Source: Zingiber officinale
Lineage: Eukaryota > Streptophyta > Magnoliopsida > Zingiberales > Zingiberaceae
Length of the DNA: 64,000 nt
Direction of reading: 5' to 3'
Assembly (NCBI RefSeq): GCF_018446385.1
Contig: NC_055988.1
Location: forward strand, 64,877,788-64,941,787
Shown: in pieces, positions 1 to 12,434 of the stretch
How positions within the stretch are numbered: position 1 is the first letter of the stretch
Layout of the letters: each line of letters opens with the position of its first letter
Notes under the pieces: generated by a model
What the model was told of the DNA's origin: nothing
The model's input: the letters and a program-made list of their open reading frames with translations, nothing else
Databases searched by the model: none
Made by a program: the position numbers and the translations under genes

Positions 1-174
1 CTGAATCTCCTCTGGGGTAGAATCATTGCTAGGTGTTTCTGGGCATTCCTCTGACAATACAAACTTATAGCCCTCAACAGTTAAAACAATGTCCAGGTTT
101 CTTTTCCAATCTATATAGTTGGGACCAGTAAGTCTGTTTTCTTTTAGAATAATGGCCAGTGGGTTGAAAGTCAT
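1..174 (-). CDS. gag N-terminus of copia element A (partial)
   Basis: The reading frame begins at an ATG on the minus strand at 174-172 and stays open to the window edge, giving 58 residues without a stop. It opens MTFNPLAIILKENRLTGPNY, and a WKRNLDIVL stretch follows, as in the UBN2-type gag of long-LTR plant copia elements. It is homologous to the gag starting at 22955 in this window. Gag forms the virus-like particle that packages element RNA. The reading frame may be intact, but the remainder is not visible, so whether A is coding-competent cannot be judged. Confidence 0.82.
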   Translation of the reverse strand, partial: MTFNPLAIILKENRLTGPNYIDWKRNLDIVLTVEGYKFVLSEECPETPSNDSTPEEIQ

Positions 175-1352
175 CCTAAGAATCACAAAATAAATTTTGG
201 TCAGAACTCTAAATTTAGAATAATATTGATTCCTCAAACAATACTATTTTAAATTAACCAACACCTTAAAACACCGTGAATTTTGTATGCCATGATAGTG
301 TGGACATATACAAATTCAACATTTGTAAAAGGAGGGTATATCCCATTAATTTTATTATCTTGTCAACCTAACTTTTTGACAAATAAAATTAATAGTTGGT
401 TTCCTTCGGTCACACAAATAATAGCAGTGACTCCGATGGGGAGGATACTATTAGACGTGCCTAAGTGTATACCATTACTTGACACTAAGTCCATTAATAA
501 GATTGTGCCCCTTCCGATGGGGAAGATCACACGCTCTTAATTAATTCCTATAGTCATCCAAAATGAAAGTTTGGTCTAGTGATCCGCAAACAAACTCATC
601 CGATATGGAGGAAGGCACTCAGAGCCAACGCGCAAGTTTGTTTGCATTACTTACAAACCAGTAATGGAGACCGTGGAATTCACTAAAACAAATCCCTCTC
701 CCACTTAGTTATTTAAAGTGAGGAATTTTGATGATGCTAGCCTACTAAATATGTACACTAACATTCACACACAGCACAATATAAAAGCAATAAATAGAAA
801 AACTAATTTTCAACTATTATGGCTTTTATCTATTGTTGTCCTCCGTGTGTCGTCATCCCTAGCTGCTGCCATCTTTGGCCACCGCCACTGGGTCTAGTTG
901 TCGCATCCATCTTGCTCCTTGTTCCGCTGCGCCACTCTGATCCTCAAAAGATTCCACGCCTTGCAAGATTCGATCCGCGACATAAATAGAATTTTATATT
1001 TTTTGATCCTATATTCCTCGAAGGAATGTACATGTAAACTAGATCGAACATAAAATAAAATGTACATCCATCGATCCTATATTCCATAAAAGGAATGTAC
1101 ATGTATCTAGATCAAAAAATAAAATCCTAATAAAACTAAATACAGCTCCTGCTGTATTTTATAATATAATCATGCACACATAATAAATGCCCTTGACATG
1201 TCCAAGGGTCCAATCACACACATAACAACTATAAGCCATAATAGTTGGATCCTGCATCCACAAAGTTAGCACATCCTACAATTAACCTGCCTAAATTATG
1301 TATGTCATGTGCATAATTAAACTAATACCAAATACACGGAGGCAAAATCCTA
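175..1352 (-). other. untranslated leader of element A
   Basis: About 1.2 kb lies between the primer binding site and gag. It has no coding frame and matches the leaders of N (15600-17028) and O (22956-24017), for example the stretch around 267-300 with TGAATTTTGTATGCCA. Confidence 0.8.
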
Positions 1353-1364
1353 GCTCTGATATCA
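1353..1364 (-). other. primer binding site of element A (initiator Met-tRNA type)
   Basis: On the plus strand GCTCTGATATCA is one base off the complement of the canonical TGGTATCAGAGC. It lies two bases from the LTR boundary, as in the other elements here. Confidence 0.85.
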
Positions 1365-1366
1365 AT

Positions 1367-3682
1367 TATTGGTTGCTACTCGGAAAACCCAATGGCTCCA
1401 CTGTACAAAAATTTTGTACGTGATATGAACCTTTCCTAGCTACCATGTGTTCTTTTAAGTTAAACTTGTATCTCCTGCAGAACTTAACACGTTTGATTCC
1501 AAGTTTAACTTATATGTTCCTTTAGGTTTAGATTTGGATCTCCTACGGAACTTAACACGTTTGATCCAAATCACCTAGGTTATAAATTCAATTAAATATT
1601 AGTTTCCAAAATTGGCTTCCAGTACTGCATGGCGAGGCACTTGGCCTTCTTGGATATGGGAGCAACTACCACCGACTAGACAAAGCCTTTTAAGGAAAGT
1701 TAATATTTAATTTCCTAATATAATTCTAGGTTAACCAAAAGGAACAATCAAATCACAAGGAAAAAAGAAAAAGAACACAACATCGAAATTAAATTCGAAA
1801 AACAAGAATCGAATGCCTCTTGTATTTGGTATTTATACAAAGAAAAATTAACTAGTATGATGTGGAAATTAAATACTAGTTATACCTCTTCCTTGTATGC
1901 TAAAAACCTCGAGATCTTCTGCCGTATCCCTCGCCTCCTCTTGGACGTCGTGTGGGCGACGATCCTCCAAGACGAACACCACCCGGAGAGCTTCTCCTCC
2001 TTCTCTAGAATTCGTCCACCACCACCACAAAGGAGCAAAAGAGAGCAAAGGGAAGAGAGGGAGAGGGGCCGACCACTTGATGATCTCCAACAACACAATA
2101 TTAATTGTTATGTTTTTCAAGGCCTCCCCTTCCCCCCTTTTTATATTAGTTTCCCAACGGAAAATTATGGAAAGAGTTTTATAAAAAAATTAGACTCATT
2201 CCTATTTCCTTTTAATTAATCAATCCTAGATTGATTTATTAATTAAACAACTATTTGTTGATGTTTAATTATTTGACCGGCCCCTTGCTTGGGCACCAAG
2301 CAAGGTGGCCGGCCACTTATTAAAAGGGAAAGAAAGAAAAAAATTTTATAAAATTTTAAAAGAAGAAAACTTCTAAAAAAATTTTACAAACTCTTTTTTT
2401 TTTCTAATGTGGATATTAAAAGGAAAGTTTTAAAATTTAAAACCAAATTTTGAAATTTAAAACATCTCTAATAATATTTCTTTTTAAAAGAAAGTTTTAT
2501 AAATTTTACAACTCTCTTTTAAAACCTTGTGGCCTAATTTAAATTAGGAAAATTTTAAAATCTCTCTTTTTACAAATTGTAAATATCTGAGAAAATTTTA
2601 AAATTCAAAAACAACCTTCCTAATTTAAATATTGCGGCCGACCCCTTTGCCCAAGGCAAGGGCCGGCCATTTCTAGAGAATATGTGGCTGGCCATTGCTT
2701 GGTCACCAAGCAATGAACCGGCCCCTTCTTGGACACCAAGATAGGCTTTTCTTTGGATGGACTTGAGGCTTTATTGAGGCTATAATAGGGACCTAGAGGA
2801 GAAATTGGTTTTGGCCTTCCGATGAGCTTGAGTATCCCGTGCTCACCCCGAACACACAACTCAAGTTCATCGATAATAACTCATTCCACTAGAGAGTTAT
2901 TACCGTACTACCGCACCAATCCCAAATTACATTATGGGCTCCTTCTTATAATGAGTGTGTTAGTCTCCCTGTGTTTAAGATTACGAATGTCCACAAATTA
3001 AGTGAGTTACTGACAACTCATTTAATTAATATCTAGCTCCAAGAGTAGTACCACTCAACTTTATTGTCATGTTGGACTAGGTCCACCTACGGGGTTTAAC
3101 ATGACAATCCTTATGAGCTCCTCTTGGGGACATTCTCAACCTAGATAACTAGGACACAGATTCCTTCTATAATCAACAACATATACTATAAGTAATATCA
3201 TTTCCCAACTTATCGGGCATATTGATTTATCGAGCTAAACCTCACCCTTTGATAAGTCAAAGAAATAAATATTAAATATACATGCTTGTTATTATATTAG
3301 GATTAAGAGCACACACTTACATAATAACTAAGGTCTAGTTCTTTTACTAAGTCAGTACAAAAAGAACTTACCTAAATGATCCTACTCAATACACTTAAAG
3401 TGTATCAGTGTAATTTATTAATCAAGATAAACTAATACTTAATTACACTACGTCTATTCTGATGGTTTGTTCCTTTCCATCTTAGTCGTGAGCAACTGTT
3501 TATAATTTATTGAGAACTGACAACATGATCTTCTAAGTGTGACTTCACACTTCATGTTATCTACTATATAAATTAATTGAACAATTATATTTAACAAATA
3601 AATGTAAACATTTGACCAATGTGATTCTTTATTTCAAAATAGATGTGTACAAAAGCTAAACTTTTAAGTATACACTCCAACA
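1367..3682 (-). repeat. 5' LTR of element A (about 2.3 kb)
   Basis: It matches the other Angela-like LTRs in the window (9885-12434, 17043-19665, 24032-26449) from beginning to end. On the plus strand it starts TATTGGTTGC (the canonical TG mutated to TA) and ends CTCCAACA. It contains the GTACAAAAATTTTGTAC palindrome near its sense 3' end and the conserved folded element at 1595-1720. Confidence 0.88.
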
Positions 3683-3687
3683 ATAGG

Positions 3688-3692
3688 AAGAT
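3688..3692. repeat. target site duplication AAGAT, left copy (second copy 7565-7569)
   Basis: AAGAT directly precedes TGTAAC at 3693 and directly follows GTTACA at 7564. This 5-bp duplication is the expected result of LTR-retrotransposon integration. Confidence 0.92.
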
Positions 3693-3825
3693 TGTAACAC
3701 TCATAGGGTCCTTAGCAAAATTCTAGAATATTCTATCATGAATAAATAAAAATATATATGCTTTAGTTGAATTTTGCTCCTAGCCGAACACTTAAACAAA
3801 TAAAATAGAAATAAAAATACATAAG

Positions 3826-3893
3826 GTCTAGACTTGAACTCTAGATCTCTCATTAGATGCCTGAATAACCACTAGACCAAGAGAAATTATTGT
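3826..3893 (-). other. tRNA-like segment in solo LTR (not a functional tRNA gene)
   Basis: On the minus strand it reads like a tRNA body: TTGGTCTAGTGGTTA resembles the D-arm/A-box region and GAGTTCAAGTC resembles the T-arm/B-box, at tRNA-like spacing. The stems are imperfect. Similar antisense segments lie at the same place in the other solo LTR. Confidence 0.5.
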
Positions 3894-4611
3894 TAGGAAA
3901 TAGAGGGAAATCATAATTAAATGTAAGAAGAAAAGACTCTCCTCTTAGAAGGGGAAGTAAGAGTTGTCTTCTCCCTCTCTAATGAAGAGATGCTCTAGAA
4001 TATTCCTTTCTTACTCACCAAGAAGGGATGTATCTAGACTTTTCTCTTAATTATGAAGAGAGTAAAAGAAAGGAGGAAGAAAAATATATTTTTCTTTCCT
4101 CCTCTCATGATGAATAAAAGGAGGAAATTAAAGATGAGTTGTCATTTGCTCTCATTCTCCTCCTACTCTCCCTCACCGTGACCTCTCTCTCCCTCTCATC
4201 CTCTTGCCGAGACCAAGGAGCAAGGAAGCTCTCCTCTAGGAAGGATTCACAAGCAAGGTTCCCTCCTTAGAGAATTTAGCGAAGGAAGTGAGTATTCCCC
4301 TCACTGCAGTACAAGTTGTTGTCGAATCGATCGTTAAGTTTGTTTTTCAAGAGTTTTCAAAACCGTAAAATTTTCTTGTGGGTTTTGATGGATGATCTTT
4401 TAGGGTCAACAAATTTCAAGTTATGTTTTAAAAAAGAAATCTAAACCCTCACTATGAATATTTCGGCCAAGAGACAAAAGAGGGTTAAGGCTAGGTTCTT
4501 TTTCTTGTGAGAACATGCTTGATTTCATACTTATATGATATGTGAATTTTATGTGTTGATAGTTAAGTTCTCATTCTTCATGTTGTGACAAAAACAAGGA
4601 GATTTCTATAC

Positions 4612-5860
4612 ATATGTTTCGGCCAACATGACTTATAGGCCTTAGGTCAAGAATTTTGCATAGAAACCATAGTAGTTGTACTCTTTTATGATGTAGGAAA
4701 TTTTATATGTGGATAACTTAATTTTTTATGCTTGATATGGAATGAAAAATCATGAAACCCTACTGATATGTTTCAGCCAAATTTAGATAAATAAGTTAGG
4801 GTTAGAATTTTGAATTCAAATAGTCTCATTCATAAAGTAGGGTGACTTGTATGTGCTTGTACAATGCCTTGTATATACTTAGATTAAGTTTGCATGTTAT
4901 ATGGTTAAGTTTTATGCTTCATATGGAAAAAATGATATGAAACCCCACTGATATGTTTCGGCCAAGTTGAGATAAATAGGTTAGGGTTAAAGTTTTGAAC
5001 TCAAATAGGCTTATTCATGAAGTATAATGCCTTGTATATGCTTGTATAGCGCCTTGTATATGCTTAGATCAAATTTGCATGTTATATGTTTAAGTTGTAT
5101 GCTTCATATGGAATAAAATGATATGAAACCCTACTGATATGTTTCGGCCAAATTGAAATAAATAGGTTAAGGTTAAAGTTTTGAACTCAAATAGGCTTAT
5201 TCATGAAGTATAGTGCCTTGTATATGCTTGTATAGTGCCTTGTATATGCTTAGATCAAATTTGCATGTTATATGTTTAAGTTGTATGCTTCATATGGAAT
5301 AAAATGATATGAAACCCTACTGATATGTTTCGGCCAAATTGAGATAAATAGGTTAAGGTTAAAGTTTTGAACTCTAATAGGCTTATTCATGAAGTATAGT
5401 GCCTTGTATATGCTTGTATAGTGCCTTGTATATACTTAGATCCAATTTGCATGTCATATGTTTAAGTTTTATGCTTCATATGGAATAAAATGATATGAAA
5501 CCCTACTGATATGTTTCGGCCAAATTGAAATAAATGGGTTAGGGTTAGAGTTTTGAACTCAAACATGCTTATTCATGAAGTATAATGCCTTGTATGTGCT
5601 TAGGTCAAGTTTACATGTTATGTGGATAAGTTTTATGCTTCATATGGAACCAAATGATATAAGAACCCTATTGATATGTTTCGGCCAAATTGAGATAAAT
5701 GGATTAAGGTTAGAGTTTTGAACTCAAACATACTTATTCATGAAGTATAATGCCTTGTATGTGTTTAGATCAAGTTTACATGTTATGTGGGTAAGTTCTA
5801 TGCTTAATATGGAATGAAATGAGGATGAAACCTACTGATGTGGTTCGGCCAAGATGGATT
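4612..5860 (+). repeat. tandem array of about 186-bp units inside the solo LTR
   Basis: The marker ATATGTTTCGGCC (with small changes) recurs at 4612, 4766, 4951, 5137, 5323, 5509, 5674 and 5838. Spacing is exactly 186 between 4951, 5137, 5323 and 5509, and 154-165 at the array edges. There is no coding frame. Confidence 0.9.
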
Positions 5861-5889
5861 AATTGGGTTAGGAAAGAGTTTAAACCTAA

Positions 5890-6235
5890 CTAAACATGTT
5901 ATGTATTCTCATGATATGTAGCCTTTGATATATGAGTAGATTAAGCTTTCATGCTTCATGATATGATGAAAATATGCCTTATGATATGTTGCATTGCTAT
6001 GTATTATGATATGATATGCCATGTTCATGATATGACATGATAGACTTATGACATGATATGCCATGTTAATGATATGATATGCTAGACTCATGATATGATA
6101 TGCCATGTTCATGATATGTATGCTAAGTTCATGAGATGATATGCCATGTTTGATCATATGAAAATGACATGTTATACTTTATGTTATGATAAGAACATGT
6201 TATGTTTCATAATGCATGTATGAATGGCTTATGTA
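5890..6235 (+). repeat. low-complexity CATGATATGATATGCC repeats
   Basis: Short degenerate units of 15-30 bp built on ATGATATG. They create a spurious minus-strand open frame of repeated histidine, methionine and tyrosine. Confidence 0.8.
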
Positions 6236-6237
6236 AG

Positions 6238-6395
6238 AAGAAAAGCCTAAAGAGTTGCTTCCCTTAAGCTGGGACCAAGAGCACTCTTCATGTTATGGAA
6301 AAGAGTTGCTTCCCTTAAGTTGGGATCAAGAGCACTCTTCATGCTATGGTAAAGAGATGCTTCCCTTAAGTTGGGATAAAGAGCTCTCTTAATGA
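6238..6395 (+). repeat. three tandem units of about 60 bp
   Basis: Three copies of an AAGAGTTGCTTCCCTTAAG-like unit, each ending in a GAGCACTCTTCATG-like stretch, within the solo LTR. Confidence 0.85.
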
Positions 6396-7564
6396 TATGA
6401 CAAGAATTATGACATGTATGATATGATGAGATATGATATGCATGATATTTTACTTTGTATGGCTTGTACCAAGGGTGGGTTCCATAAGCGCCCCGGGGTC
6501 GACGGACTATGAACGGACCTCATTAAGGGATGGGCTCCTTAGTACGCCCCTAGGTCGACGAACTATGAATGGACCTAGATCCCTAGTAGGTTCGGGGCTA
6601 GCTACCCTATCCTAGGGATTGCGCGCATTTATGTTTACATGTGGTACAAGCCAGGGCCCTTCTCATGATGATGATATGATATTCAAGTATGTATACTATA
6701 TGTTTTGAAAGAAGCATGATGCATATGTGCATTCCATGATACATGTTTTAAAAATATACATATTGCATCTACATGCACATATTTATGAAATTATGTTTAT
6801 GCACCCTTATGAACAGGTATGAGTTATGATACATGTTTACATGATATGATAGGCTTCATGATATGTGCTTACAGAATGTGATATGAATCATGATATACAC
6901 TCACATGATATACTTTGATATGTTATGCTCCTTATGTGATATGATATATTATGTTCTGCTTTCCCTCATGTTATGTTATGAGATGTTATGGTTTTTACAT
7001 GATAAGATATGTTCTATGTTATGATTCTCCATGCTATGTTATGCTATGCTATGGTTTCTACATGTTATGTTATGTTATGTGTTTTTTTTTTCGGATTTAT
7101 GGGTAGGCAAGGATCTCACTAAGCCTTTGGCTTATAGCTACACGTTTTCCTTGTACTGCAGATAAAGACAAGGAATGGATTGTTTAAGGGGAGCAGAGCA
7201 GGAAAGGCAATAAAGATGTGTGTGGAAGTGCTGGTGGATAGATCTATTTAAGTTTTTTTGAATTATCTAAGTTATGCATGTGAACAATGTTGGACCTATG
7301 CTTATGATGATGATTTCAGCTAGTATTTCATACACTTATGATATTTTACTCATGTTAGAATAATGATGATATGATGATAATGTTCAGTATGCTTTGATTC
7401 ACATGCCATGATAAGTAAACTAAATGCATATGATAAAAGAAAAATTTTAAATAAGTCTTCCGCTGCCATGAATCCATATGCATTAGTATAATTGATGTCT
7501 ATGTTTCAGTGACGTCCGTCCCTCCGGGGTGGCCTTAGTGCTACCTGGAAGGGCGGGCGTTACA

Positions 7565-9238
7565 AAGATGCTGCCGGCAACAATGAAGAAGAGAGAGAGA
7601 AGAGGTAGGGCCGGCCACCAAAGATGGAGGAGAGAACAATAGAATAGGTTGTGTGTCTCATGAAGGCACCCTCTCCCCCTCTTTTATATTCCTTGGTGAA
7701 TCTAAAAAAGGAAAGTTTTATAACAAAAATAAAACTTCCTTTAATTACTTTATATTGGTCGGCCACCTCTTGTAAAACCAAACAAGGAAAGATTTTAAAC
7801 AAAAATTAAAATCTCTCTTTTATAAATCCCTTTTATGGTTGGCTATAAAAGGAACGTTTTATAAATTAAAATATCTCTCTTTTAAATCCTTTTATGGATA
7901 TCTATAAAAGATAAGTGATAAAAATAAAACTCCTTTTATATCATGGTTACAAAAAGGAAAGTTTTGTCAAAAAATTAAAATCTTTCTTTCACATTATAGA
8001 TAACTACAAATAAGGAAAGATATCTAATCTCTCTTTTAATCTTTTGTAGAAAATCTATAAAAGGAAAGATTTTAAAAATTAAAACTCTCTTTTAAAACTC
8101 TGTGGATGAACTCATAAAAGGAAATATTTTATCAAAATTTTATTTTTAATAAAATCCCTCTTCCCTTTTCACACTTGGTCGACCCCTTGCTTGGGCACCA
8201 AGCAAGGCTTGGCCAGCCCTAGCTCAAGCACCAAGCTTGGCTTGGTCGGCCCCTTTCTTGGGCTCTAAGCAAGGATAGGGGTCGGCCCCGAGCATGGGCT
8301 AAGAGGCTAGGCTTTGGGTGGATATAAGGCTATATATAAGATGCTACAATAGGGACCGAGAGGAGGAATTGGTTATGGTCTCCCGATGAACTTGAGCTTC
8401 CAGTGTTCGGCCCAAACACCCAACTCAAGTTCATCAATAATAACTCATACTACTAAAGAGATATTATTAAACTACCGCACCAATCCCAAATTACATTTTG
8501 GGCACCTTCTTATCATGAGTGTGTTAGTCTCCTTGTGTTTAAGATATTGAATGCCCACTAATTAAATAAGTTACTGACAACTCACTTTAATTAATATCTA
8601 GTTCCAAAAGTAGTACCACTTAACCTTATTGTCATGTCAAACTAAGTCCACCTACAGGGTTTACATGACAATCCTTATGAGCTCCTCTTGTGGACATCAT
8701 CAACCTAGATTCCTAGGACACAGTTTCCTTCTATAATCAACAACACACACTATAAATAATATTATTTCCCAACTTATCGGGCCTATTGATTTATCGAACT
8801 AAATTGCACCCTTTGATAAATTAAAGAAATAAATATTAAGTTTATGTGCTTGTTATTATATCAGGATTAAGAGCACACACTTCCATAATAACAGAGGTCT
8901 TGTTCTTTTATTTAGTCAGTATTAAAAGAAACTACCTCAAATGGTCCTGCTCAATACACTCATAGTCTACTAGTGTAATTTTATGGTCAAGATAAACTAA
9001 TACCAAATTACACTACGACTATTCCAATGGTTTGTTCCTATCCATCTTAGTCATGAGCTACTGTTTATAATTTATAAGGAACTGATAACATGATCTTCTG
9101 TGTGTGACACCACACACCATGTTATCTACAATATAAATTAATTGAACAACTACACTTAGCATATAAATGTAGACATTTGACCAATGTGATTCTTTTATGT
9201 TTATACAAAAAGCTAGACTTTTAGTATACACTCTAACA
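7565..9238 (-). repeat. 3' LTR of element O (left part lost or displaced)
   Basis: It corresponds to about 24780-26449 of the 5' LTR and ends CTCTAACA on the plus strand. The polypurine tract lies immediately outside (9239-9250). A few more bases of the same LTR remain at 3683-3692 beyond the gypsy insertion. Confidence 0.87.
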
Positions 9239-9250
9239 ATCTCCCACTTA
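9239..9250 (-). other. polypurine tract of element O
   Basis: On the minus strand TAAGTGGGAGAT sits directly upstream of the 3' LTR start TGTTAGAG. This is the plus-strand priming site in reverse transcription. Confidence 0.85.
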
Positions 9251-9879
9251 TACTAAAAGACTTTGCTACCATATACCCTGCCATACATATGATTCCCAAC
9301 CCTTCAACATGCCCAACAAAAGCTCTTGCCTTAAGGGTCTTAGTGAAAGGATCTCCCAGGTTATCATCTGATGCAATCTAGGTGGCAACAACTTCTCCTT
9401 GTTATACGATGTCTCGTATTGGGTGGTACTTGCGCTCTATGTGTTTACTCGCCTTATGGGCTCGTGGTTCCTTCAAGTTTGCTACTGTACCACTTATTAT
9501 TACAATACACTATAATAATTTTGGGCAAACCAGGAATTACAACTAAGTCCATCATGAAGTTTTTGAGTTATACAGCTTCTATGACTGCCATAGAGGCTGC
9601 CACATACTCAGCTTCTATGGTGGAGTTCGAAAAAGCACCTATGCTTAACACTCCTCTATTGTTACGGCTTTACCTCTTAAAGTAAACACAAAACCCCAAG
9701 GTTAACTTACTATTGTCCCTTTCAAATTGGAAGTCAGAATCCGTGTAACCCATAGGAAGCAAATCATATGCTTGGTAAACCAGCATATAATCTCTAGTCC
9801 TTATATGCTTTACGGTAGTCCAGTGTCCCGATCATGGGTTACTTTGATATCTGCTAACCATGCCTATGGTAAAACAGAT

Positions 9880-9884
9880 ATTCG
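9880..9884. repeat. target site duplication ATTCG, left copy (second copy 19666-19670)
   Basis: ATTCG directly flanks element N on both sides. The pol sequence of O is continuous when one copy and N are removed. Confidence 0.93.
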
Positions 9885-12434
9885 TGTTGGTTGGTCCTAG
9901 GAGGATCGTACCGGTTCCACTGTACAAAAATTTTGTACAAGTGTCGAACCTTTTCCTAAACAACTTATTGTGTTCTTTAGAAGTTAAATTAGGAATCACA
10001 AATAGAACTTAACATTATTGATTCCAAATTTAACTTATATGTTCTTAATGATTTAGACTTGGATCGCAAGCAGAACTTAACACTATTGATCCAAATCAAT
10101 CTATGTTATAAATTTAATTAAATATTAATTTCCAAAATTAGCTTCCAGGACTGCATGGCGAGGCACATTACCTTCTTGGGTATGGGAGCATCCACCACCG
10201 CCTAGATAAAGCCTTTTAAGGAAAGCTAATATTTAATTTCCTTATATAACTCTAGGTTTAACCAAAAAGAACAATCGAATCACAAATTCGAAAAACAAAG
10301 AAAAACACAAACTCGAATTACAATTCGAAAAACTAGAATCTAATGCCTCTTGTGTTTGCAATTCATACAAAAGAAAAACTAGTATGATGCGGAAAATAAT
10401 TACTAGTTATACCTTCCTTTGTATGCAACGACCTCTTGATCTTCTACCGTATTCATCTTTTTATCCCGAACGGTGTGTGGGCAACGATATACCGAAATGA
10501 GAACCACCCAAGCCCTTCTTCTTCCTCTTTGCAAGTTTCAGCCAAATCAAGAATCCTCCAAGGATGTAGAATTTTGGCCACCACCAAAAGCTCCAAGAGA
10601 AGGATGAAACCGGCCACTAAAGAAGAAGAGAAGAGGAGAGGGAGAACCTCTAGGGCCAGCCACAACCAAAGAAGAAAAGAGAGGAAGAAATAGAATAGAG
10701 TCGTTACCCATGAAGGCACCTCTACCCCCTCTTTTATAATCCTTGGTCTTGGCAAATAAGGAAATTTAAATAAAAACTTCCTTAATTCCTTTGCCATGAA
10801 AAAGAAAATTTATTTAATTAAAAAAAATAATTTCCTTTTCATTATTAACATGGTCGGCCACCTATTAGCTCCAATCAAGGAAAGTTTAATTCACATAAGA
10901 ATTAAAACTTCCTAATTTGTTTCCGGAAATTTATAAAAAAAATTCTCTAATAATTTTTTCCCTTCATGGTGGGTTATAAAAGGAAATTTTATAAATTAAA
11001 ATCTTTCTTTTAAATATGTGGATGATTTCCAAAAGGAAAGTTATTTCTAAAATTAAAATCTCCTTTCAATCTACAAATAAGGAAAGATATCTAATCTTTT
11101 CTTAATCCTTTGTAGAAACTTATAAAAGGAAAAAATTATAATTTTAAAACTCTCTTTTAAAATCATGATCATGGTTACAAAAAAAGAAAGTTTTATCAAA
11201 ATTAAAATCTTCCTATCAATCTACAAATAACGAAAGATATCAAATCTTTTCTTAATCCTTTGTAGAACTATAAAAGGAAAGATTTAAATTTCAAACTCTC
11301 TTTTAAAACCATGATATCCACATAAGAAATAATTTTAAATAAAAATCCCTTTTTATTTTCTAGTGGCCGGCCACCTAAGCTTGGAACCCAAGCTTTGGCC
11401 GGCCACCTAAAATTGGCTCCACCATTAGCTTTGGCCAGCCCTAGCTTGGGCTCCAAGCTAGCTTGACCGGCCACCTTAAGGTGGGTAGAAAGGTGGGTAT
11501 AGGTGTGTATAATTCTCTATAAATAAGAGGCTACGATAGGGACCGAGAGGAGAAATTGGTTTTGGTCTCCCGATGAAATTAAGCTTCTCGTGTTCGCCCC
11601 GAACACCCAACATAATTTCATCAATAATAATTCATACCACTAAAGAATTATTATTGAACTACCGCACCAATCCCAAATTACATTTTGGGCTCCTTCTTAT
11701 TATGAGTGTGTTAGTCTCCCTGTGTTTAAGATGTCGGATATCCACTAATTAATTGAGTTACTGACAACTCATTTTAATTAATATCTCAATCCAAGAGTAG
11801 TACCACTCGACCTTATCGTCATGTTGGACTAAGTCTACCTGCAGGGTTTAACATGACAATCCTTATGAGCTCCTCTTGGGGTCATTATCAACCTAGATTA
11901 CTAGGACACAGTTACCTTCTATAATCAACAACACACACTATAAGTAATATCATTTCCCAAATTATCGGGCCTATTGATTTATCGAGCTAAATCTCACCCT
12001 TTGATAAGTCAAAGAAATGAATACTAAATATATGTACTTGTTATTATATTCGGATTAAGAGCACACACTTACATAATAACTAAGGCGTTATTCTTTTATC
12101 AAGTCAGTATAAAAAGGACTTACCTTAAATGGTCCTGCTCAGTATACTCAAAGTGTACTAGTGTAATTTATCAGTCAAGATAAACTAACACCTAATTACA
12201 CTACGACTATTCCAATGGTTTGTTCCTTTCTATCTTAGTCGCAAGCTACTGTTTATAATTTATAAAGAACCGATAACATGATCTTATGTGTGTGACACCA
12301 CACACCATGTTATTTACAATATAAATTAATTGAACAACTACACTTAGCATAAATGTAGACATTTTTTACCAATGTGATTCTTTATTTCAAAATAAATGTT
12401 TATAAAAGCTAGGCTTTTAGTATATACTCTAACA
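9885..12434 (-). repeat. 3' LTR of element N
   Basis: 2550 bp, from TGTTGGTTGG to ACTCTAACA on the plus strand, followed by a degraded polypurine tract at 12435. It holds AT-rich runs and several AAGCTTGG/GGCCGGCC-type short inverted motifs around 11360-11480. Confidence 0.92.

Larger units (their letters stand above)
1..3682 (-). mobile_element. Angela-like Ty1-copia element A, 5' part (continues beyond left edge)
   Basis: Read on the minus strand this is 5' LTR (3682-1367), primer binding site (1364-1353), untranslated leader and the start of gag (174-1). The rest lies outside the window. The same leader and gag start recur in element O near 22955-24030, so the family assignment is direct. 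Downstream of the LTR the DNA resumes as the LTR of element O (compare 3683 onward with about 24774 onward), so A was inserted into O's 3' LTR. The likely 5-bp target duplication is ATAGG at 3683-3687; its partner copy is outside the window. Confidence 0.88.
3693..7564 (+). mobile_element. solo LTR of a Ty3-gypsy (Tekay/Del-like) element, 3.87 kb
   Basis: It starts TGTAACAC and ends GCGTTACA, with perfect AAGAT duplications outside. No gag, pol, primer binding site or polypurine tract is present, so this is a single LTR left by LTR-LTR recombination. Near its 3' end (7111-7170) it has a hairpin-plus-TGCAG module shared with the solo LTR at 33471-37134 and the Tekay element at 38837-49226, which sets the orientation. 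Inside are an about 186-bp tandem array, shorter repeats and an antisense tRNA-like segment. Confidence 0.87.
9239..9884 (-). pseudogene. RNase H / end of copia pol of element O
   Basis: This is the 3' end of O's pol, aligned to 12435-13085 of element N. It encodes remnants of the copia RNase H, including the conserved region around the E(A/S)EY and AD motifs (AAATYSASMVEF seen antisense), but the frame is broken by stops and shifts. It stops abruptly at ATTCG (9880-9884), where N inserted. The next bases of the same gene lie at 19671. Confidence 0.78.

Noticed and set aside
4612..5860. Possible CRISPR-like or centromeric satellite array.
   Set aside because: Units are 186 bp, contiguous and inside an LTR of a plant genome. 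There are no spacer-repeat units. A satellite origin is only a hypothesis.
5909..6157. 82-codon minus-strand frame rich in His, Met and Tyr.
   Set aside because: It is a translation of the ATGATATG low-complexity repeat.
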